A stretch of DNA of 64,000 nt from Helianthus annuus (GCF_002127325.2 NC_035448.2:122989422-123053421), one strand, 5' to 3'; positions 44,977 through 57,422 are shown, counted from the stretch's first letter. Translations and numbers: made by a program. Notes: generated by a model from the sequence alone, not told the origin.

Positions 44977-47771
44977 ATGTCGTCATTTGGATCATTTCGC
45001 TTCCGCTTTGCTCGACGTAATCATGAGGACAAGCGCATCGCCTCTCTGGTCGCTAAGCAGATGGCGAAAGTCATACCGCAAATTGTTAGCGAGCTGAATG
45101 AAAACGCTAGCAAGTCCTCTGAAGAGTCCAGGACTGATTCGCCCAAAGCTACTTTTAGCTTCAAACAGTTTAAAGCATGCGGACCCAAAGAATTCACCGG
45201 AGAAGATGGACCTACTGCCATGTTTCAATGGTTTGATTCTATCGAAGTCACCCTACGCCAAAGCGGCTGTCTAGAAAACCTTCCCACTGTTAACGCTACT
45301 GGCGTTTTCTAGTCCAGGGCTCTGGACTGGTGGACTTCTGAAAGAAACAAGCGAGGGAATGATGCAGCTTACGGGCTTACGTGGGACAAGTTGAAGGACA
45401 TCATGATGAAGGAGTTCTGCCCTCCCCACGAGCTTCAAAAGTTAGAGGACGAGTTCTGGCACATCAAACAAGAGGGTGGCAACAACGCTGGTTTAACTGC
45501 CCGCTTTAAGCAGCTGAGCATAATCTGTCCAGGCCAAGTTACTACCCCCGAAATCACCATCAAGAAGTATATTCGTGCTCTACCGGATTGCGTGGCCGAT
45601 TTCGTTCAGGCCGCAAAGACGACAACTATTGAGGAAACCTTCCTGCTCGCTGCCGAGATCAACGACAAGCGAGTTAAGGCTGGTTACTTTGATAAAGCCT
45701 CCAAGAATTTTCACCAGGTTACCGCTGCTCCCACCGCTGAAGTCGCCGCCGCACCTTAGTCTTCAAAGTCCTCCCGCCGCAAGAGAAAGAACAACAACAA
45801 CAGTAGCAAGAATGGAGCAGGTACTGCTTCCGTACCTTTGAATGTTATCTCTGCCCAACCGCAGCCTCAACACCGCCAAGTAGCGGCACCGGTTACCAAT
45901 GCACCGTTGGCCAAGTGTGCATACACTGGTCCTCGCCCGACATGCCCTACCTGTACTTATCATCATCCCGTGGGGATTGCTTGCAGGCACTATGTTCACT
46001 ACAATATGTACGGCCATTTCACCGCCAACCGCCGTACTGGTCCAGGTCAAGCTCTAGCTCAAGGTCAAGCTCCTTCTCAACAAGCTCTACTTCCTGCTCC
46101 TCAAGGCCAACAAGCGGCTCCTGCACCCACGATCCACGCTTGAGCTTGCTTTGCATGTGGTGATCCCAACCACTTTGCAAACATGTGCCCAAACCGAGTG
46201 GTGAAGCAAGAACCACAACAGCAGCAGCCCCAGCAACAGCAACAGCCTCAACAGGAGCAGCCAGCAGCCCGTGGACGTGCTTTAACTATCAACGCACGCC
46301 AGGCTCAAGCAGACAACAATGTGGTTAATGGTGCGTTCCTTGTGAATGGTATATATACTTCGTGTTTATTTGATACTGGAGCCGATGACTGTTTTGTATC
46401 GTTTAAATTCGAAAAGCTCCTTAATCGTAAGCGCGCCCATCTCCCCTCGACGCTCGATGTTGAAGTTGCCACTGGAAGAACCGTCGCTGTCAATTCTGTT
46501 CTTCGTGATTGTACTCTCGAACTCAACAATCACATATTTCCTATCGATCTTATTCTGATGCAACTTGGTAGTTTTGATGTCATAGTAGGCATGGATTTTC
46601 TTCACGAAAATCGTGCTGAGGTTGTTTGCTTTGATAAGATGATTCGTTTCTCGCTCGCTAGTGGTGATTAACTTTGTGTTTACGGTGAAGTCGCTTCGAA
46701 GAAACTCCAACTCATGTCGTGTCTCCAGGCTAGAAAGTATCTCCGCAAGAAATACCAAGCTTTCTTGGCGCACATTGTAGTAGCGGAGAAAAAGGAAGGA
46801 AAGACGTTAGTGAAGGATGTCCCTATTTTTTGCGAGTTTCTTAATGTATTTCCTGATGATCTACCTGGTATACCCCCGAGTCGTGATATTGATTTTCGTA
46901 TCGACCTCATTCCTGGAGCCAACCCTGTTGCTAAATCTCCTTATCACCTAGCTCCGTCCGAAATGCGTGAACTCTCGAGTAAACTCCAGGAATTGCTTGA
47001 CAAAGGCTTCATTCGCCCTAGCACCTCTCCTTGGGGCGCACCAGTCCTTTTCATCAAAAAGAAGGATGTGTCGTTCCGGATGTGCATCGACTATAGGGAG
47101 TTGAATAAGCTGACTATCAAGAATCGTTATCCCCTGCCCCGAATCGATGATTTGTTTTATCAATTGCAAGGTGCTACGTGTTTCTCGAAGATTGATTTAC
47201 GCTCAGGTTATCACCAGTTATGCATTCAGGAGGAAGATATACCAAAAACCACTTTCCGAACCTGATACGGCCATTATGAATTCGTTGTAATGCCCTTTGG
47301 TTTAACCAATGCACCTGCGGTTTTCATGGATTTGATGAACCGTGTGTGCAAACCATTCCTTGACCGTTTCGTCATCGTATTCATCGACGACATCCTTATC
47401 TATTCGAAGTCGAAAACCGAACACACGCAGCATCTACGTTTGGTTCTTGAACTACACCAAGGGAATCGACTCTATGCCAAGTTCTCCAAGTGTGAATTCT
47501 GGCTAGAAGAGGTTCAATTCCTCGGGCACATTGTCAATAGTCAAGGTATACACGTCGACCCCGCGAAGATCGAAGCTGTTAAGAGTTGGTTACCCTATAA
47601 TCACCAGCCGATGTTCGTTCGTTCCTCGGATTGGCGGGCTATTACCGTCGATTCATCGCCGACTTTTTGAAAACCGTTGTCCTGCTTACTTCTTTGATGC
47701 ATAAAGACAAGCCTTTTGTTTGGGGAATCGAATAAGAGACTGCCTTTCAAACTCTCAAACATATGCTCTGC
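44977..47771 (+). pseudogene. Gag-PR-RT of decayed chromovirus
   Basis: The likely start is ATG 44977 (MSSFGSFRF). One frame carries: gag core (KQFKACGPKEFTGEDG, about 45160 to 45690); a knuckle region with lost cysteines (near 45930-46030); knuckle CFACGDPNHFANMCP (about 46147-46190); protease FDTGADDCF (about 46372); and RT ([42 protein letters not shown] near 47380). In-frame stops: TAG 45310, TAG 45757, TGA 46141, TAA 46669 and TGA 47263. A frame change lies near 47590-47600, with a further TAA before the insertion point. Most stops are explained by C-to-T or G-to-A changes (CAG to TAG, CGA to TGA). The coding sequence resumes at 55514. Confidence 0.85.
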
Positions 47772-48218
47772 TGTTAGTGCATGTTTTGTGTCAATAGCTT
47801 AATAGTTTGTTTATTTAGTCTTTGGATATTTTGTATTGGGCTTAGCAGTATTAGGGAGTTATTTAGTGTTATGGGCTTGGAGAATGGCCTGGCCCAGACC
47901 AATGCCCATGTACAAACCTTGTCCTATAAATACAAGGCTTGGCATTAGGGTTTAGGTAAGACATTGTGGCCATTTGGTACACACTTGGAGGGTTTTAGTG
48001 AGAGTTAGAGAAATCTACAGAGATTGGCTGAGAGATTTCTTGGGTCTTGAATTGATTGTAAACATTGCGTTGGATAATCAATAGAAGACTGGATTGAAAG
48101 TGTATCGTGTTCTTGATTCTGGTTCTACTCGTTTTCTGTGAAATCTGATCTAGAGGATTCCGCACTCTAGGTTAGATCGACGATTCTGTTACGATCCGCA
48201 CGCGTTACGGGACCTACA
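47772..48218 (+). repeat. 5' LTR of gag-only copia element
   Basis: TGTTAGTGCATG...GGGACCTACA. The TATA box is CCTATAAATACAAGG (about 47932-47946). Confidence 0.92.
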
Positions 48219-48220
48219 AT

Positions 48221-48232
48221 TGGTATCAGAGC
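48221..48232 (+). promoter_or_regulatory. Primer-binding site, gag-only copia element
   Basis: TGGTATCAGAGC, two bases after the LTR terminus. Confidence 0.95.
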
Positions 48233-48279
48233 ATTCGGCTCTTGTTTTTGCTTGGTTCAGAATCGTTTTTGCAGAAATC

Positions 48280-48790
48280 TGGGTTTTTGGACGAGTTTTT
48301 GAAGGCTGTTCTTGAGTTCTATTGCTGATTTCGGATAAAATTCAAGCATTTCGGATCATTTCTGATCAAAAGGCTTGAATTTCGGATCATTTCTGATCAA
48401 AAGGCTTGAATTTCGGACCATTTCTGATAAAACTCAAGGATTTCGAATCAATTACGGATCAGAAATCATTCATTTCGAATAAACAGCTTGGATTTCGGAC
48501 TAATCAGCATCAATTTCGGACAAAAAAGTTGGATTTTGGACCAATTAAGTTTGCATTTCGGATTGAAACAGTGCATTTCGGACCAGATTGTTGCATTCCG
48601 GATCAAAAATTGTTCATTTCGGACCAGAGGTGTTCATTTCGGATAAAGGGTGTTGATTTCGGATTAAGGTTTGATCATTACGGATCATTAAGCCTCATTT
48701 CGAATCAGAGTCTTCCATTTCGGACCAGAAGGTGCTGATTACGGACCATTTCGGACCATTACGGACCATTTCTAACCATTTCGGAAGGGG
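48280..48790 (+). repeat. Leader repeats ATTTCGGACCA type
   Basis: CATTTCGGATCA, ATTTCGGACCA and ATTACGGACCATT recur about 25 times in 500 bp upstream of gag. Open frames through the array are artefacts of the repeat. Confidence 0.85.
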
Positions 48791-49570
48791 TGGAATTTTT
48801 CTTGGCTTGCGTAAGAAAAATTTCACTGTTTCGCGTTTAGAAAATTATCCGTAACTCATCTGGACAAACCGTTTGCACTGTTGGGATCCTTGGATTTTTA
48901 GGACAAAAAAAAAGCAGTATAATTTGGTTTTTGACATTTTATATCATTGGAATCATAATCTCGAGACGAATCTAACGGTATAATTTGGTAAAAACAGTTT
49001 TCGGAAAATATTTTGTACGGTTTTATCAGTTCGCTTACGGTAAAAGCTCAACAAGGACCAGTAGAGAAGTTAGATTTGGATTTTGACACAGGTTACCAAA
49101 ATTCATTTAAACTTTTACGCTGCGTAATGGCTAAGAAGGATAATGGAAGAGAGGGTGCTAAAAACTGGCCAAAGCTTGTAAATGTCAAAGAATACGCTGA
49201 CTGGAAAGAGCAGTTTGAGGCATTTATGAAGAGTGAAGATACAAGAATATGGAGTTGTATGATAGATGGATATGTTGCTCCTACACGTCGTGTTGAAGGA
49301 AGAGTTAAAGTTATTTCTTATAACAAGATGGATGAATCTGAGAAACAACTGGTTGATGCTGAGAAGAAAGCATTCGCAGCAATAAAGATGTCCTTGCCTG
49401 AAGATGTTAAACATACTTTCAAGACGTATGGGACTTCTAGAGAGTTGTGGGAAGCTTTGGAAAAACATTATCAGATCTCGTCAAAAGTGAATACTTGTGA
49501 TCAAGCATTGGTTGCTGAGTTTGCAGCTGTGAAGATAGGAGAAGTAGCTGCTGAGGTTGAAAAGATGAAA

Positions 49571-51996
49571 TGTCACACCCCCAAAATCCACCCGCGGAGT
49601 ACCACCGCTTGGGGGCGTGACATGACCAGGATCAAGCCACCAATTATATCAAACATAGCACTTAATAATAATCATAGACATAATTGATGTTCAAAACCAA
49701 ACACTGTTTTAGTAGCGGAAGCATGAAATGTAAAACCCAAAACATAAGTATCAATGTGTGAATGTAAAAGTGTTTAATAAGCATTCACATGTTCTTGTCC
49801 ACAACGACCCGCTTCTCCTCTGGTGCAAGCTCCAAGTATACCTAAGGTCCTGCAAGGCATGCAGCAAATAATCAACAAACTAGTTGAGCGAGTTCACAGA
49901 AAGTAAGTTCATAACATAGTGCATAAGTATAGCTAGTGGGGGCTTCCCATACTAGTGTGTACTAAAGGTGGGGGCTTCCCAAACCTTGTGTTTATATTAC
50001 CGATGGGGGCTTCCCACGTTTATCCTTACTAATGAGGGCTTCTCATTAGTGGTACTTACTAGACTAACTTCCGACCATGTGTTCTTCTTTACCGAGAACA
50101 GGAATACGTACTGGGTCACGTAGGCTTTACGTGACGTGCCCTTCCCCGAGGACAGTGGTACGCGTGGGGGCTACGTAGGCTTTACGCAGCGTGTCCTTCC
50201 GACCCGGAAGACAGTAGAAGGTATTGGGTTACGTAGGCTTTACGTAACGTGTCCTCCCGACCCGGGAGACAAATGGCAAATACTGGGTTACGTAGGCTTT
50301 ACGTAACGTGTCCTGACTATCCTGAGGACGATGGTCTATAGTCTAGTGAATGCGTAAGTACGAGTAACTCTTTCAATATCAACATATCCAACCCAATTCC
50401 CAACCCGGGAATCCCATGCCTTGGCTGTGTGAACTCACCTTGGTTTGCTCGGCAGATACACAAATAAAAGACTCTTGAACTAAGGGTGGTCAACCACGTC
50501 CTAACAGGGTTACCACACAAGTCAGGTTCGGTTCAAACAGTGCACGTATACATCATGGCAAACACGTGTGCACGTAAACAGTCAAAGTATAATATTCATC
50601 GCTTGTGGGATTCGGATGGTTTAACATTCACGGCCCAAATATTAAAACAACTAATAACACAATCCCGGCCCAATTAATATTCGTAAGTGATCCAATAACA
50701 ATCGGCCCAAAAAGAACAATTTACAAACATCTTGTGCGATCCTGTTCATGTTGTACGACCTGATAAAATTAGTCCAACAATATTACCCAGCCCAATACAA
50801 CCTACGGCCCAATGTAACACATAATAACGTTGTGCGATCCAGCTGATCTTGTACGATTCAGCTGGGTTGTGCGGTCCAAGGTAGTCCGGCCCATGCAGCA
50901 TGTACGATTGACGACTTGGGCTGTCCGGCCCAACATACAGCCTTGTGCGACTGGTTCAGCTTGTGCGCCTGACCCAGATGTGCGAGTGGACCACCTTGTG
51001 TGATTCAGATCAGTTGTGCGATTGAGGGAGCCCTTGTGCGAATGGGCTTCCTTGTGCGATCAATTAACAATTTCTGGAAACTATGCAATCGGTTACAATC
51101 AATATTGAATCTAGCCAATCAGTTACAATATTTCCAAGTTTACCAACAATCAATTAACAGTTTCTATCTTACTAATTATCCGATCAAACAAGGATTGTTA
51201 CCACCAATTTCAAGAACCCTAATCAAAATCATAACACGAACAATAACTTAGAACATTCAACCTATCCGATTTACAACATAGAGCCGGTTTATACACATCA
51301 ACAACAATTAACATCATATCCGATTCATTTGACAGAAGCATAACAGCCGATTCTTATGAACATCATGATTATAATTCGAACTAAATAACATCACAGCAGT
51401 TTAGCAAGCATCATCAAATCAATTTCTAAGTTATTCACATGCAAAACCGATCCACAAGATCGTCTATATACGGTTCATATTGTTTGACATAACAATCAAT
51501 CCTACTCGTTCTAATCAAAGCATGTAATAATAATAACATCATTCAATCACTAAAACACAATCAAACACTAACCGATTGGAAATCAAAGAGAGGGACGATG
51601 ATCCTCTTGTGCCTTGTGCCGTCGGGTTCCAGCAAGAAAGAGAGAGCTAGGGTTTTGAGAACTTGTGTGTGTGTAATATGTTTGTAACAAAAATGAGAAA
51701 CAAAAACCCCTTACCATTTGTTTGTTCACGTGAAAGGGGAGTGGGCCGAGCCCAACTCGGTTGCCTGTGAGTCCCGAAAACAAGCTAAACGGCCCAAGGG
51801 CTTGTGCGGATGATGTGTGTGTTGTGCGATTCTTGTGCGGTTCAATACATACATACATACAATATAAACACAACACATGTTTCACAAGGCTCACATAACA
51901 CACAATAACAAAACATTTATTAAATCCAACCATATAATTTAGTTCACATATGCACATAGTGTTACACAAAGCGAGTCTAAAGTTCGAGTTGTCACA
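49571..51996 (-). mobile_element. Solo LTR of the left chromovirus family, TSD TGAAA
   Basis: 2426 bp, TGTCACACCCCC...GAGTTGTCACA on the plus strand, with TGAAA at 49566-49570 and 51997-52001. On the minus strand both ends match the LTR at 935-2140/15231-16325 (TGTGACAACTCG and TTTTGGGGGTGT). It carries CTTGTGCGAT words (50730-51060, 51800-51845) and a set of ACGTAGGCTTTACGTAACGTGTCC-like units (50110-50320). It has no interior and no gene. Confidence 0.92.
50110..50325 (-). repeat. Four diverged units within solo LTR
   Basis: Four units of roughly 60 bp start near TACGTAGGCTTTACG at about 50117, 50174, 50230 and 50289. Each ends with a GTCC and a purine-rich GAC motif. Each contains an inverted ACGTA...TACGT-like word. 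Confidence 0.65.
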
Positions 51997-53979
51997 TGAA
52001 AGCTGATAAGGAAACTGCTGAGAATAAGGATGCAGAAGTTTCAAAAGGCTTGAAAGATGTGAATGAACTTGCAACAGAGGGAAGGTAACATTAGAACCTG
52101 TAAGTCATACATGTCTTAATTGCACTAAACTACAGGGTAAAGTTGACAGACTATCGGAGCAAAACACAATTCAGTTAGCTGAATTACAAAAATTAAAAGA
52201 GTCAAATGTTCTTTTGATTAAACGAGAGTCAGATTGTTTAAATAAACTCAAATCAACTGAACAGGAAATTAGCAGTCTAACAAGCAAAGTCAATGAACTG
52301 TTACAGGTCATTGATTTGGCTCGTGAAACTGTGAAAGAAAAGACTAACGAGCTTTCAGAAAAGTGCACAGAATTGGCTGATGCACAAGCCAAAATTGTAG
52401 AACTTCAGGGGAAGTTACACAATTTTGGGAATTCTTCGTTAGTCAGAACTCAAATTCAAAAGGGTTTAAAAAAGAGTAATGATAAAACAGGGGTGGGGTA
52501 TACAAAAGCTTCATCTTCTGGAAATCAAGAATACTCATTTTTACCAACTGAAGATGAGCTAGCTGATTTTGTTGCCACTGCACAAGTAGTAGTGGATCCG
52601 ATAGCTGTGGACTTGCCAAATAGTCCAGTTTCTTTGAAAGAATCTGTTGGGTCTAACAGTACACCTCATAAAGTGGAGAGGATACTGAAGATGAAAAGAT
52701 CAAAACATTTAAAAGGGATCAAATAAAAAGAAAACTTATAAGAAAAGATCTTGCTTTAAATGTCACAACAAAGGGCATGTGGCGAGTTGTTGTCCTTTGA
52801 AGAAAGGTAAACAAAAAGTTGATGAGGTTAAGGATGGGAATCAGGTTGGGTCAAGCAACAGTGTAAGAACTAGTTGTCAAACAAAGAAACCTGAATCTCA
52901 ATCAAAACCCTCAACTTCGAAACGATTTGATAGACCCAGAAGTATTTCTCCACAATTTAGTCAACATAATGGTAAATCAAATCGGTTTCAAAGTAGAAAT
53001 TTTGGACATCAAAATCGATTCCAAACTGCTGGTAATCGAAATTTTCAACAAAGAAATGAACATAGGGGTTTTAGTAACTCGAATGTTCAACAACATCCAA
53101 AATTTTTCCAAAATTCATGGTATATTAATGGGAGGAGAAGGTATCAAGATAATAATTTCCAAAGGTCAGAAAATCCGAGAGGTTATTGGAACTCTTGCAA
53201 TCAAAGACCTAGTGGAAATTACCAATCTTGTTCTATAACGGGTAACCAATCCAAGACTCCATTGGGGAGTGATGGATATTGGATGGATGTTCCTGTATTG
53301 GATGAATACGGAAAACCCAAGACCATCAGGGCTTGGGTTCTCAAAACTAACTGAGTTGTTGAGTGAATGCAGGATGACCAACAAGGACTGTTGATGTGTT
53401 CGACAGTGGTTATTCCTGTAAAGCATCTGAGGTGAATAGTCGGTTAACATGGGTAACGAACTATTTACTTTTGTGATTGTTTTGATATGTTAAACGTGGA
53501 AAAACTTTAGTCAGATTTAAAGTGGGGAGTCTGTTTGTGTTTAAATTTGTGTTTTTGAAACTTACTCCATAAAAACAAAAATTTAGGGGGAGAAATTCCT
53601 CTAAGCCAAAAAGAGTTTAGATAGCGCGTGAGTTTAGGGGGAATAAGTTGTAAATTTTAAAAATCCAAAAACATAAAAAAAATAGAAAATCAAAAATGAG
53701 TTCATGGTGTGAAAAATAAGAAATGATAGTACATCAGCAAGTTAGACTGTCACACTGAAACTGAATTAAATTGCTTAAGTGTGATAGCAGCTTCATCATA
53801 TGATGTACCAGTAGGCAAACAGCATGAAATAATCAACTTACCAATGTGATATAAACCTAAATGCACTGAGTATGAGTGGGGAACACATCAGTGGTGTATG
53901 GTTTAATGACCTTAATTCTTGCGTTGATAGATTGCCAAAATCTGAAGTTTTGGGTCTTTATACTGTTATTTCATCCGGG

Positions 53980-54042
53980 GATATCAGGGGTGTCCTTCTG
54001 CTGCATCCAGATACATGCTGACCTAGACACACCCAGGATATC
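53980..54042 (+). other. Conserved hairpin, module 1
   Basis: Arms GATATCAGGGGTGT (53980-53993) and ACACCCAGGATATC (54029-54042) pair at 12 of 14 positions. The two exceptions form a tandem A-G/G-A mismatch, a stable RNA motif. The core 53995-54028 is identical to that at 32979-33012. The arms differ from those at 32963-33024 on both sides. Confidence 0.85.
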
Positions 54043-54154
54043 TTAAAAGAGCTAAAAATGCCAAAACCCTGAAAATGAAAAAGCTCTCAAAGAGAGTCAC
54101 TCAATAAGTGCAAAATGCGCAATTCGTACCAAAAATGGTATCTGTCTTAGCCCT

Positions 54155-54217
54155 CGATAAGATATTTTGGTCTCTCTGCTGTACGGAAGTACTGACCTGT
54201 TCACCAATTATCTATCG
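54155..54217 (+). other. Conserved hairpin, module 2
   Basis: Arms CGATAAGATA (54155-54164) and TATCTATCG (54209-54217) pair with one bulged A. Inside is GTAC-GGAA-GTAC (54181-54192), a GNRA loop, flanked by TCTGCT and TGACCTG. Confidence 0.75.
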
Positions 54218-55045
54218 TTGAAATACAAAACGGATGAATTCAGTATACTCACCTACTACGATGAATCTTTGTGCATACCTTGATCGCGGGGGTATATCCT
54301 ATAGTGGGACACGCTCGTATTTCGGTATAATAAAATTATCTTAATGTATCATACGGTAATGGTACTTGAAATGTTCATGCATTTTGTTTAAGTGGACAAA
54401 CATACTGGTAATCGTCTTGAACTGCTTTTCACGAAAAAAAATTAAATAAAGAATTATCTAAACGTGTGAAAACAGTTTGATTGTGTTGATATGATCTTCT
54501 TGCACATGATACTCACAAAAATATGTTACTGTAAATATTTTTGAGTTTAGTTTAGTTAGTTTTGTGTGTGTTGAAAAATATCAAAAATACCAAAAAGATT
54601 TCTTTTTAAGAAGATCTCCCATTTTGAACTGACAAGTAGTTGTTTTTGCAAACAAAGATAAAATATTGGTTTATCTTTAAATGTGAAAAAGGCTAATGGT
54701 TTTTCGAGATACTTGCTTGTGTTTCTAAACAGATTGATGCAGTTATCAAAATGAAGTGCAGAATACAAGTAAAGTGCAGATTGAGAGTGAAGTGAAGGTG
54801 TGTGAAGATGCATGGTAGGATCCTTCTACTACATTGCAGAAATAGAGAGAGATTTCGAAGAAATGGAGATCTTGCTTAACCAAAGATTGCTAGTTTGCTG
54901 ATCTACAACGAAAGAAAGTTTTGGAGATTGGAAGCATCAGCTAAGGGGGAGTTTTATTGATGTCAGAAACTGTGTAGCTGACGCTATCCAAAGACCAAAA
55001 GACTGCAAGATGTTTGAAGACAAAGTTACACTATGAAGCTATTGT

Positions 55046-55057
55046 CAAGGGGGAGTT
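55046..55057 (+). promoter_or_regulatory. PPT of gag-only copia element
   Basis: CAAGGGGGAGTT directly before TGTTAGTG of the 3' LTR. Confidence 0.88.
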
Positions 55058-55508
55058 TGTTAGTGCATGTTTTGTGTCAATAGCTTAATAGTTTGTTTAT
55101 TTAGTCTTTGGATATTTTGTATTGGGCTTAGCAGTATTGGTTAGGGAGTTATTTAGTGTTATGGGCTTGGAGAATGGCCTAGCCCAGACCAAAGCCCATG
55201 TGCAAACCTTGTCCTATAAATACAAGGCTTGGCATTAGGGTTTAGGTAAGACATTGTGGCCATTTGGTACACACTTGGAGGGTTTTATTGAGAGTTAGAG
55301 AAATCTACAGAGATTGGCTGAGAGATTTCTTGGGTCTTGAATCGATTGTAAACATTGCGTTGGATAATCAATAGAAAACCGGATTGAGAGTGTATCGTGT
55401 TCTTGATTCTGGTTCTACTCGTTTTCTGTGAAATCTGATCTAGAGGATTCCGCACTCTAGGTTGGACGACGATTCTGTTACGATCCGTACGCGTTCAGGG
55501 GACTTACA
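55058..55508 (+). repeat. 3' LTR of gag-only copia element
   Basis: A 451-bp partner of 47772-48218, with an extra GGTT near 55139. It ends GGGGACTTACA and is followed by TCTGC. Confidence 0.92.
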
Positions 55509-57389
55509 TCTGCAATGCTCTCATTCTCGCTTTACCCGACGGAAACGATGACTTCGTTGTCTATTGTGATTCCTTGAACCTTGGTCTTGGTTGTGTTCTC
55601 ATGCAACGCGACAAGGTTATCACTTACGCATCTTGTCAGCTCAAGATCCATGAGAAGAACAATACAACCCACGATATCAAGCTCGATGCAATTATTTTTG
55701 CGTTAAATATTTCGTGACACTACCTTTACGGTACCAAGTGTACGGTCGTCAAAGACCATAAGAGCCAACAACACATCCTCAGCCAAAAAGAACTAAATAT
55801 GCGCCAACGCCGATGGGTGGAACTTCTCAACGATTACGACTGTGAGATTCGTTATCACCCTGTCAAAGCAAATGTCGTTGTCGATGCCCTAAGCAGACGA
55901 AGCTATTTGCATAGCGTTCGTAAGGTTCACGCCCAACACCATCTCGAAACTCTTATTTGTGACACTCAGCATGCTTGTTTTACCGAATGTACCTTGAAGA
56001 AGGAAAGGATTCTCCATAATGGTGAACAGTTGGTGAATAAATCGAATGGGATATTCCATTATCTAGACCGAATTTGGATTCCCAAGCGCATCAACTTACG
56101 ACAAATTCTGCTGGACGAAGCCCACAAGTCTCGATATTATATTCATCCTGGTGCCGACAAAATGTGCCATGACCTTCGTCAACGGTATTGGACTATTTGT
56201 GGCCTGGAATGAAGAGGGATATCGCAATCTATGTTTCGAAGTGCCTGACTTGTTCCAAAGTCAAGGCCGAACAACAAAGATCCTCTGGCTTGCTTGTGCA
56301 ACCCGAGATCCCGATGTGGAAATGGGAAGCATAGCCATGAACTTTATAGCGAAACTCCCGCGCACAACTTCAGGTCACGATAGCATCTGGGTTATCGTTG
56401 ACTGTTTGGCTAAATCTGCTCATTTTCTGTCGATACGAGAAGACTTTAAGGTAGAAAAATTAGCCCGAATCTACACCGACGAGATCATCTGTTATCACGG
56501 GACGCCTCGTGACATCATCTCTAACCGTGATAGTCGGTTTACCTCGTGTCTCTGGGAAACGTTTCAATCTTCTCTCAGTACTACTCTTAATCTAAGTACC
56601 GCTTTCCATCTTTAAACCGACGGTCAGACTGAAAGAACGATTCGTACCCTTGAACACATGTTTCGCTCGTGTGTCATAGATTTTGGTGGTAATTGGGACG
56701 CTCATTTACCTTTAGTCGAATTCTCGTACAATAACAATTATCATTCTAGCATTCAAATGGCACCATTTGAGGCGTTATATGGAAGAAAATGTCGATCGCC
56801 TATTGTGTGGCATGAGATCGGAGATGCGCAAATAACCGGTCCTGAGTTGCTGCAAGAAACGACTGACAAGATCCTCCAAATTCGAGACAATCTGCTTAAA
56901 GCTCGGAGTCGTCAGAAAAGTTACGCCGATAGACGCTGCAAGCCCCTTGAATTTGACGTTGGCAATCACGTACTCCAAAAGGTTTCACCTTGGAAGGGTG
57001 TGATCAGATTCGGCAAGAAAGGGCAACTCGCGCCTCGATATGTTGGACCCTTTAAAATTCTGGAAAGGATTGGGAAGGTGGCCTACAGACTCGAACTACC
57101 GGAGGAACTTAGCAACGTCCACCCGACTTTCCATGTTTCGAACCTCAGAAAGTGCCTGGCTGAGTAGAATTAACAAGTTCCACTTGAAGATCTACAAGTG
57201 GACGAAACATTACACTTCGTGGAGAAGCCTGTCGAGGTCATGGATCGAGAAACCAAGAAGCTCAAGCGCTCACGCATTCCCATTGTGAAGGTTCGCTGGG
57301 AAGGAAAACGCGGCGCAGAGTTTACCTGGGAACTCGAAAGTGACATGAAGGCGAAGTATCCTCAGCTCTTTGTTACGCCTGCGCCTTAA
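55509..57389 (+). pseudogene. RNase H-integrase-chromodomain part of decayed chromovirus
   Basis: This resumes the gag-pol frame broken at 47771. RNase H begins [15 protein letters not shown], with a TGG-to-TGA stop near 55717 and the expected TDH changed to KDH near 55756. Connection: [21 protein letters not shown]. Integrase HHCC starts [18 protein letters not shown] and then shifts frame near 56200-56215, losing the clear CC pair. The catalytic core follows (MNFIAKLPR, IISNRDSRF, in which N replaces the usual D before R, and [12 protein letters not shown]). A TAA at 56613-56615 and a TAG at 57165-57167 interrupt it, with another TAA nearby. It ends with GPF/GPY-type ([15 protein letters not shown]) and chromodomain-like (VRWEGKRGAEFTWE) parts and TAA 57387-57389. 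Confidence 0.85.
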
Positions 57390-57422
57390 TTTCAAGACGA
57401 AATTCCCTTAAGAGGGGGAGGC
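57388..57422 (+). promoter_or_regulatory. Pre-PPT hairpin and PPT of decayed chromovirus
   Basis: AATTTCAAGACGAAATT (57388-57404) is a mutated form of the hairpin seen in the two Tekay-like elements, overlapping the stop codon by two bases. AAGAGGGGGAGGC then leads to the LTR at 57423. Confidence 0.75.

Larger units (their letters stand above)
49127..53354 (+). pseudogene. Gag of gag-only copia element, split by solo LTR
   Basis: The start is ATG 49127 (MAKKDNGREGAKNWPKL). The first part is a UBN2-type gag core (EYADWKEQFEAFMKSEDTRI to KTYGTSRELWEALEKHYQ). The expected following section and first knuckle seem deleted, because the text jumps to a late coiled-coil region. The solo LTR 49571-51996 then interrupts it; the frame resumes at 52002 without loss. 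A one-base deletion near 52082 and another frame change near 52705-52725 follow. The coiled coil is at about 52140-52430, the knuckle CFKCHNKGHVASCC at 52752-52793, then an Asn/Gln/Arg-rich tail, ending KTIRAWVLKTN at TGA 53352-53354. This matches a natural Gag end, yet no pol follows. Confidence 0.8.
53355..55045 (+). other. 3' non-coding region with conserved hairpin block
   Basis: No gene is seen. PPT-like tracts occur near 53581 (AATTTAGGGGGAGAAATT) and 53632 (TTTAGGGGGAATAAG). From 53890 to 54412 the sequence aligns with 32880-33470 of the 24646 element. Hairpin module 1 is 53980-54042 and module 2 is 54155-54217. The remaining stretch 54420-55045 is AT-rich with no visible structure. 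Confidence 0.75.
47772..55508 (+). mobile_element. Gag-only sirevirus-like copia element, TSD TCTGC
   Basis: LTRs are 47772-48218 (447 bp) and 55058-55508 (451 bp), with TCTGC at 47767-47771 and 55509-55513. PBS is 48221-48232 and PPT about 55046-55057. The interior has a repeat-rich leader, a gag (49127-53354, split by a solo LTR), and the conserved 3' hairpin block (53890-54412). No protease, integrase, RT or RNase H is found. I count about eleven LTR substitutions plus small indels, so it is older than the 24646 element. Confidence 0.92.

Noticed and set aside
48406..48738. 110-codon open frame upstream of gag
   Set aside because: Reads the ATTTCGGACCA repeat array; no start context or homology.
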